Positions 59,067 through 64,000 of a stretch of 64,000 nucleotides of DNA are shown here, piece after piece. A program made the translations under genes and the position numbers. Within the stretch, counting starts at the first letter, position 1. Each line of letters begins with the position of its first letter. A model generated the notes under the pieces. It had not been told where the DNA came from. It worked only from the letters and a program-made list of their open reading frames with translations, and did not search any database. The stretch comes from Corallibacter vietnamensis. Its GTDB lineage: Bacteria; Bacteroidota; Bacteroidia; Flavobacteriales; Flavobacteriaceae. The stretch covers positions 372,001 to 436,000 of the forward strand of contig NZ_BAABBI010000001.1 of assembly GCF_039537875.1 (NCBI RefSeq), given 5' to 3'.

Positions 59067-60683
59067 ATGAAAAAAACGCTATTAAATTTATTCGGCTTTT
59101 GCCTTATTAGCATGTTAATAATTAATTGTGCAAATCGCGGTAACCCTAGCGGCGGACCAAGAGACACAACTCCGCCTGAAATAACAAAATCTGAACCTAA
59201 AAATTATTCTACAAATTTTAATAACAATGAGATTAAAATTTACTTTGATGAGTATATAAAAATCAAAGATGTTCAGCGCCAACTTATAATTTCGCCACCA
59301 ATGGACCCAAAACCAGTGATTACACCATTAGGCGGTGCTAGCAAACGTATTACTATAAAAATACTAGACACATTATCTCCCAACACAACATACGCCTTTA
59401 ATTTTGGAAACAGTATTGTTGATAATAATGAAGAAAATCCATACCCATATTTTAGATATGTTTTCTCTACAGGAAGCACTTTAGATTCTCTTACAGTAAA
59501 AGGAACCATAATAGATGCTGAACTTCGCAAGCCTGACAACTTTGTTTCTGTTATGCTTTATGAAGTAGATTCAACCTTTAATGACTCTGTCGTTTACAAC
59601 AAACTACCACGTTATATAACAAATACATTAGATAGTACAACTGTTTTTTCTGTTGAAAATATGAAACCAGGAAAGTACATGATGGTTGCTATAAATGATA
59701 AAAATCAAGATAATAAATTTCAACCGCAAAGTGACAAAATAGCCTTTAGTGATACATTCATTGATGTTCCTACAGACTCAACGGCTTTCTTTACATTAAA
59801 GTTATTTAATGAAGAACTTACTCCTAAAATTATAAGGCCAAGATTACTTTCTGGAGAAAAAATAGGTTTTGGGTTTCAAGGAAACTATAATGACATGAGC
59901 ATTAATATACTTTCAGAAGTTCCTGATGACTACGAATACAGAATCACAAAAGACCAAAAAACAGACACACTAAACTACTGGTATAAACCTAGATTAGAAA
60001 ACACAGATTCATTAATTTTTAATGTAAGTAACAAAAAAGGATATTCTGAAGACTTCACCATAAGAATCAGCGAACAAAAGCGAGACACTTTAGCTTTAAA
60101 GGCTGAACCAACAGGCACAATTAAGTTTTATGAGACGTTTAAGATATATGCATCTACACCACTATCTAAAATAGACGAAGAAAAAATAAAAATTCTAGAT
60201 AAAGACTCATTAAATGTAGCATTTTCAGCAACTTTAGATTCTTTAGAAAACTCATATGCAATACATTTTGAAAAATCTGAAGAAAACAAATACGCTATTC
60301 AAATTTTACCAGAAGCTTTTACTGATTTTTTTAACGACACCAATGACTCTCTATACTTTAACCTAAACACGAAATCTTATTCAGATTATGGTAACGCTCG
60401 TGTAACGTTACAAAATGCCGTATACCCAGTAATTGTTCAGTTTGTTGATGAAAAAGGTGAGGTTAAATATGAGAAATTTAGCGAAAAATCCGAGCCTTTA
60501 GATTTTAGAAATATGGAGTCTGGAGACTACTTTTTAAGGGTTATTTACGACTCGAATAAAAACAAAAAATTTGACACCGGTAACTACCTTGAAAAAAGAC
60601 AACCTGAACGTATTAGCTATGCTAAAGAGATTGTTGAAATAAGAGCTTTTTGGGATCAAGTAGTAGATTTTACTCTAGAGTAA
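59067..60683 (+). CDS. Ig-like (Big_5) domain lipoprotein
   Basis: The 538-residue lipoprotein has a signal with Cys21 (LIINCANRG), the Gly-rich GNPSGGPRDTTPPEITKSEP opening and a bacterial Ig-like domain (about 38-135: NNNEIKIYFDEYIKIKDVQR, TTYAFNFGNSI). Further beta-rich parts follow (KPGKYMMVAINDKNQDNKFQ) with a loop pattern repeated near the end as DSNKNKKFDTGNY. It is probably outer-membrane anchored. The role is unknown. Its end overlaps the convergent omega-amidase by 14 bases. Confidence 0.88.
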   Translation: MKKTLLNLFGFCLISMLIINCANRGNPSGGPRDTTPPEITKSEPKNYSTNFNNNEIKIYFDEYIKIKDVQRQLIISPPMDPKPVITPLGGASKRITIKILDTLSPNTTYAFNFGNSIVDNNEENPYPYFRYVFSTGSTLDSLTVKGTIIDAELRKPDNFVSVMLYEVDSTFNDSVVYNKLPRYITNTLDSTTVFSVENMKPGKYMMVAINDKNQDNKFQPQSDKIAFSDTFIDVPTDSTAFFTLKLFNEELTPKIIRPRLLSGEKIGFGFQGNYNDMSINILSEVPDDYEYRITKDQKTDTLNYWYKPRLENTDSLIFNVSNKKGYSEDFTIRISEQKRDTLALKAEPTGTIKFYETFKIYASTPLSKIDEEKIKILDKDSLNVAFSATLDSLENSYAIHFEKSEENKYAIQILPEAFTDFFNDTNDSLYFNLNTKSYSDYGNARVTLQNAVYPVIVQFVDEKGEVKYEKFSEKSEPLDFRNMESGDYFLRVIYDSNKNKKFDTGNYLEKRQPERISYAKEIVEIRAFWDQVVDFTLE

Positions 60684-61449
60684 ACATATCTCTGTCTTGT
60701 AAAAACTTCAATTTGTTTCTATAAAAATTTATATGATTTCGCTCTAGAATTACAGTCTCCGTATAAGCTTTGTTTGGTCGTAATGCTGTTATACTTGTTC
60801 CTAAAACATCATAAACAGCAGAATGCCCGCAATACTCATTTTGTTTTTCATCATAACCAACCCTATTTACTCCAATAACATAGCACATATTTTCAATAGC
60901 TCGCGCCTTAAGTAATGCATCCCAAGCTGCAATACGAGGCTTTGGCCAATTGGCAACATAAATTAAAACATCATAGTCATCAGTGTTTCTAGCCCAAACA
61001 GGAAAACGCAAATCATAGCAAACCATGAGGCATAGTTTCCAACCTTTATAAGTTACAATTTGCTTTTTAGTTCCAGATGTATAAACTTTATCTTCACCTG
61101 CTAGTGTAAACGTGTGTCGTTTATCATAAACTTCTAATGTTTCATCAGGCTTAACAAATAACAACCTGTTATAATAACATGCATCCTCTTCTATAACTAA
61201 ACTTCCGGCAAGAGCAATATTATGAGTTTTTGCTATAGTTTTCATCCATGAAACAGTATCACCGTTCATCGTCTCTGCGACAGATTTGGCATTCATAGTA
61301 AAGCCTGTTGTAAACATTTCTGGAAGCAAAACAACATCAACCTTATTAGGAAGTTGTGCTATTTTATTTTCAAAATAAGCTCTATTCTCTAAAGGATTTT
61401 CCCAAAATAATTCTGTCTGTATAAATGCTACTTTAAGTTGATCTTGCAT
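60670..61449 (-). CDS. Nitrilase-superfamily omega-amidase
   Basis: The 259-residue protein has the complete nitrilase triad: Glu44 (LLPEMFTTGF), Lys110 (YDKRHTF) and Cys144 (LMVCYDLRFP). The closest match I recall is the YafV-type omega-amidase, which hydrolyses alpha-ketoglutaramate or alpha-ketosuccinamate. It follows the aminotransferase gene by nine bases. This pairing turns glutamine or methionine transamination into an irreversible step by removing the amide product. Confidence 0.9.
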   Translation of the reverse strand: MQDQLKVAFIQTELFWENPLENRAYFENKIAQLPNKVDVVLLPEMFTTGFTMNAKSVAETMNGDTVSWMKTIAKTHNIALAGSLVIEEDACYYNRLLFVKPDETLEVYDKRHTFTLAGEDKVYTSGTKKQIVTYKGWKLCLMVCYDLRFPVWARNTDDYDVLIYVANWPKPRIAAWDALLKARAIENMCYVIGVNRVGYDEKQNEYCGHSAVYDVLGTSITALRPNKAYTETVILERNHINFYRNKLKFLQDRDMFTLE

Positions 61450-61458
61450 GATGTTTAT

Positions 61459-62601
61459 CTATATTTTATTTAATATTTCTGCAGCTTGCTTTAACGTCTC
61501 ATCAGTTTTAGCAAAACAAAAACGCAACATGCTATCGTCTTTTTTGTTTTCGTTAAAAACCGACAAAGGAATAGCCGCAATTTTATGCTCTTTAGTTAGG
61601 CGTTTTGCAAATTTCACATCATTTTCTTTTGTTATTTTAGAAAAATCTAAAACCTGAAAATATGTTCCTTTTGCTGGAATAAAATCAAAACGAGAATCTT
61701 TTATAAGCTCTAAAAACAAATCGCGCTTTTCTTGGTAAAATCCTGATAATTCCAAATAACGACTCGGTTCTTGAAGGTAATCAGCCAAACCTTTTTGCAT
61801 TGGGTGATTTACTGAAAACACATTAAACTGATGTACTTTTCTAAACTCAATCATTAAGTCTTTTGGTGCACAACAATACCCCATTTTCCAACCGGTATTG
61901 TGAAATGTTTTCCCAAAAGAAGCTGTTATAAAGCTTCGTTTTTTTAATTCTGGAAACAAACAGATACTTTGATGAGATTCATTATCAAAAATAATATGTT
62001 CATACACTTCATCACTCAATACAATAATATCTGTATTTGCCGTTAGTTCTTGTAATTTTAGCAAATCGGTTTTTGTTAAAACCGTACCACTTGGGTTGTG
62101 TGGTGTATTAATGATTATCATTTTTGTTTTTGCAGAAATCTTACTTTTAACAATGTCCCAATCTATACAATAACTTGGTGCGTGTAATTGTATAGGAATT
62201 GTTTTTCCGTTATGTATGGTAATAGCTGGTTCATAGCAATCGTAAGCAGGCGTAAAAATTATTACTTCATCATCAGCTTTAACAAATGCTGATATAATGG
62301 TATAAATAGCTTGGGTAGCTCCTGCTGTAACGGTAATTTCATCTTCGGGATGATAACTCGTGTTGTAAAGTAGTTCAAATTTGTTTGCGATCGCTCTTAA
62401 CAACTCTGAATTTCCTGGCATAGGTGCATATTGGTTATAACCTGATTGCATAGCCTTTGTAACAAAGTCTATAAGTTTTTTATCACTTTCAAAGTTTGGG
62501 AATCCTTGAGACAAGTTAATAGCCTGATGCTCTTTAGCCAGCGCGCTCATTATGGAGAAAATAGTTGTACCTACGTGAGGAAGTTTTGATTTGTGTTGCA
62601 T
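61459..62601 (-). CDS. Methionine/kynurenine-type class I aminotransferase (YbdL-like)
   Basis: I chose the start at MQHKSKLPHVGTTIFS (62601) because it fits the family; an upstream ATG at 62643 adds a hydrophobic stretch not seen in relatives. The protein of 380 residues is a fold-type I PLP enzyme with SFGKTFHNTGWKMGY around the Schiff-base lysine and NTPHNPSGTVLTKTDL. The closest group is YbdL/glutamine transaminase K, which uses methionine, glutamine or aromatic amino acids. The omega-amidase follows at nine bases. Confidence 0.9.
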   Translation of the reverse strand: MQHKSKLPHVGTTIFSIMSALAKEHQAINLSQGFPNFESDKKLIDFVTKAMQSGYNQYAPMPGNSELLRAIANKFELLYNTSYHPEDEITVTAGATQAIYTIISAFVKADDEVIIFTPAYDCYEPAITIHNGKTIPIQLHAPSYCIDWDIVKSKISAKTKMIIINTPHNPSGTVLTKTDLLKLQELTANTDIIVLSDEVYEHIIFDNESHQSICLFPELKKRSFITASFGKTFHNTGWKMGYCCAPKDLMIEFRKVHQFNVFSVNHPMQKGLADYLQEPSRYLELSGFYQEKRDLFLELIKDSRFDFIPAKGTYFQVLDFSKITKENDVKFAKRLTKEHKIAAIPLSVFNENKKDDSMLRFCFAKTDETLKQAAEILNKI

Positions 62602-62699
62602 AATGCTAAATATAATCAGTAATAATGACATTATTTCTATCATTTTAACATCTTTTTTTTAGTGGTTTTTTATCTTTACAGCAATCAAAAAATTACACA

Positions 62700-64000
62700 A
62701 TGAAACTATTAAGAATTCTTATACTTTTTATTACCGTTCAAGTCTCTGCACAACAAGGCGGCATGTGGATTCCTTCTCTTTTAGAAGGCATGAATGAAGA
62801 TGAAATGCAAAGTTTAGGCAGCAAACTATCTGCCAAAGATATTTATGATGTTAACAAATCTAGCCTTAAAGATGCTATAGTGCATTTTAATGGTGGTTGT
62901 ACTGGAGAAATTATTTCTGACAAGGGACTATTATTAACAAATCACCACTGTGGTTTTAGCCAAATACAATCACATTCTTCTTTAGAAAATGATTATTTAA
63001 AAGATGGTTTCTGGGCAATGAATCTTGATGAAGAACTTCCAAACGAAGGTTTATTTGTAGAATTTATTGTTCGTATAGAAGACGTTACTAGCCAAGTTCT
63101 TGCTGGTATCACTGAAACTATGACAGAAAAAGAAAAACAATCTCAAATAGACAAAAACAGTAACACGTTACAAACTGAAGTTAAAAAAGAAACGTGGCAA
63201 GACACAAAAGTTAAGTCTTTTTACAAAGGAAACCAGTACTTTTTATTTGTAACAGAACGCTATGAAGACATTCGTTTAGTAGGTGCGCCACCAAGTAGTA
63301 TTGGTAAATTTGGTAGTGATACAGACAACTGGGTTTTTCCTAGACATACAGGAGATTTTTCAATGTTTAGAATTTATGCTGATAAAAATAACCGTCCGGC
63401 AAAATACAGCAAAGATAACGTGCCTTACAAACCAAAACACTTTTTACCAATTTCTTTAGATGGTGTTGATGAAGGAGATTTCACTATGGTTTTTGGTTTT
63501 CCAGGTCGTACTGACGAATATTTACCAGCCGTAGCTATAGAGCATATAACAACAGAATACAACCCAAGCAATATTGCTATTCGTGAAGCTGCTTTAAAAG
63601 TTATTGATGCAGGTATGAAAGCTAGTGATGATGTTCGTATAAAATACGCTTCAAAACAAGCACGTATTGCCAATGCTTGGAAAAAATGGATTGGAGAAAA
63701 TCTTGGTATTAAGAAAAGTGATGCTGTTGCTGAACGTCGTGCTTTTGAAGCTTCTTTTACCAAAGCTTTAAAGGAAAAAGGTCTTGAATCTAAATATGGT
63801 CATATACTTCCAGAATTTGATAAACTGTATAAAGATTTTGCAAGTGTTAATATAAAACGTAGAAACTTTATTGAGGTGTTCTTGGTAACAAACGAGTTAA
63901 TGCAAATGACTTTTAGAGCCTACCAAGTAGAACAAGGATTAAAACAAAACCCTGACAATCTAGAAAAGAACAAAACGTACATTACAAATCTTTTAAAAGG
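62700..64000 (+). CDS. S46 family dipeptidyl-peptidase (DPP7/DPP11), N-terminal part (cut by window edge)
   Basis: The frame stays open to the window end, giving about 433 residues. A signal peptide (MKLLRILILFITVQVSAQQ) precedes the chymotrypsin-like first half. The catalytic His is in LLLTNHHCGFSQIQ and the Asp in SDTDNWVFPRHTGDFS. The Ser part and the specificity-determining residue are beyond the window, so DPP7 (hydrophobic P1) and DPP11 (acidic P1) cannot be separated. These periplasmic enzymes cut dipeptides from oligopeptides. It is divergent from the aminotransferase. Confidence 0.93.
   Translation, partial: MKLLRILILFITVQVSAQQGGMWIPSLLEGMNEDEMQSLGSKLSAKDIYDVNKSSLKDAIVHFNGGCTGEIISDKGLLLTNHHCGFSQIQSHSSLENDYLKDGFWAMNLDEELPNEGLFVEFIVRIEDVTSQVLAGITETMTEKEKQSQIDKNSNTLQTEVKKETWQDTKVKSFYKGNQYFLFVTERYEDIRLVGAPPSSIGKFGSDTDNWVFPRHTGDFSMFRIYADKNNRPAKYSKDNVPYKPKHFLPISLDGVDEGDFTMVFGFPGRTDEYLPAVAIEHITTEYNPSNIAIREAALKVIDAGMKASDDVRIKYASKQARIANAWKKWIGENLGIKKSDAVAERRAFEASFTKALKEKGLESKYGHILPEFDKLYKDFASVNIKRRNFIEVFLVTNELMQMTFRAYQVEQGLKQNPDNLEKNKTYITNLLK

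Overview
The window is a chromosomal segment of a Bacteroidota bacterium, almost certainly family Flavobacteriaceae. The evidence is its low GC content, the gliding-motility genes gldD and gldE, a PorP/SprF protein beside a very large secreted protein with a type-B type IX secretion (T9SS) tail, several TonB-dependent receptors, start codons without clear Shine-Dalgarno sequences, and repeated use of the TAnnTTTG -7 promoter element typical of this phylum. Most genes are housekeeping. There are no insertion sequences, phage genes, CRISPR arrays, rRNAs or tRNAs that I can see.

Layout. 1-1155: the end of ftsX and two small membrane proteins. 1157-9103: an accessory sugar cassette made of glycerate kinase, a sodium/solute symporter, a GH63-like heteroside hydrolase and a TonB-dependent receptor on the minus strand, with a divergent LacI-type regulator on the plus strand. 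9158-11434: uppP, truB and a TonB-like protein, which in relatives I remember usually follow ftsX directly. 11431-18208: small housekeeping genes (thioredoxin-like, tag, aat, a DUF3127 OB-fold protein, a flavin reductase, an orphan histidine kinase, HIT, greA, a Rieske-like lipoprotein). 18287-25496: a thiamine- and cofactor-flavoured minus-strand run, in which a TPP riboswitch precedes a TonB receptor and upstream lies a tightly overlapping operon (phosphopantetheinyl transferase, GGGP synthase, thiamine-binding protein, PnuC-type transporter, NadR-like kinase, DUF4301, ArfB). 25630-28577: ahcY with a structured leader, the ribosomal genes rpmA and rplU, and a DUF4199 protein. 28772-33565: an M16 protease pair, a DMT exporter and a metal-binding lipoprotein. 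33598-39382: gldD, gldE, ssb, mutY, HU, a 30-residue basic COX24-like peptide and RNase G. 39445-48932: an OmpA/PorE-like protein, a PorP/SprF protein, a 1767-residue repeat-rich T9SS substrate and a coiled-coil OmpA lipoprotein. 48956-64000: xth, a 1144-residue outer-membrane protein, a flavoprotein, glyS, comF, an Ig-like lipoprotein, an omega-amidase/aminotransferase pair and the start of an S46 dipeptidyl-peptidase.

The most interesting system is the 1157-9103 cassette. The GH63-like enzyme keeps both expected catalytic acids, has no signal peptide, and sits next to a glycerate kinase. The simplest reading is a complete route for a glycerate heteroside (glucosylglycerate or mannosylglycerate): outer-membrane uptake by the TonB receptor, import by the symporter, cytoplasmic hydrolysis to hexose plus glycerate, and phosphorylation of glycerate to a glycolytic phosphoglycerate. 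Two adjacent LacI-type operators in the divergent promoter region probably control it. The substrate is inference; the enzyme families and gene arrangement are visible in the sequence.

Other notable points are a probable divergent promoter built on a 21-bp palindrome, a terminator-like hairpin in the greA leader, an SSB-style DDLPF tail on a second protein, an in-frame TGA within a signal peptide, and an rplU gene with a long helix-hairpin-helix-like extension.
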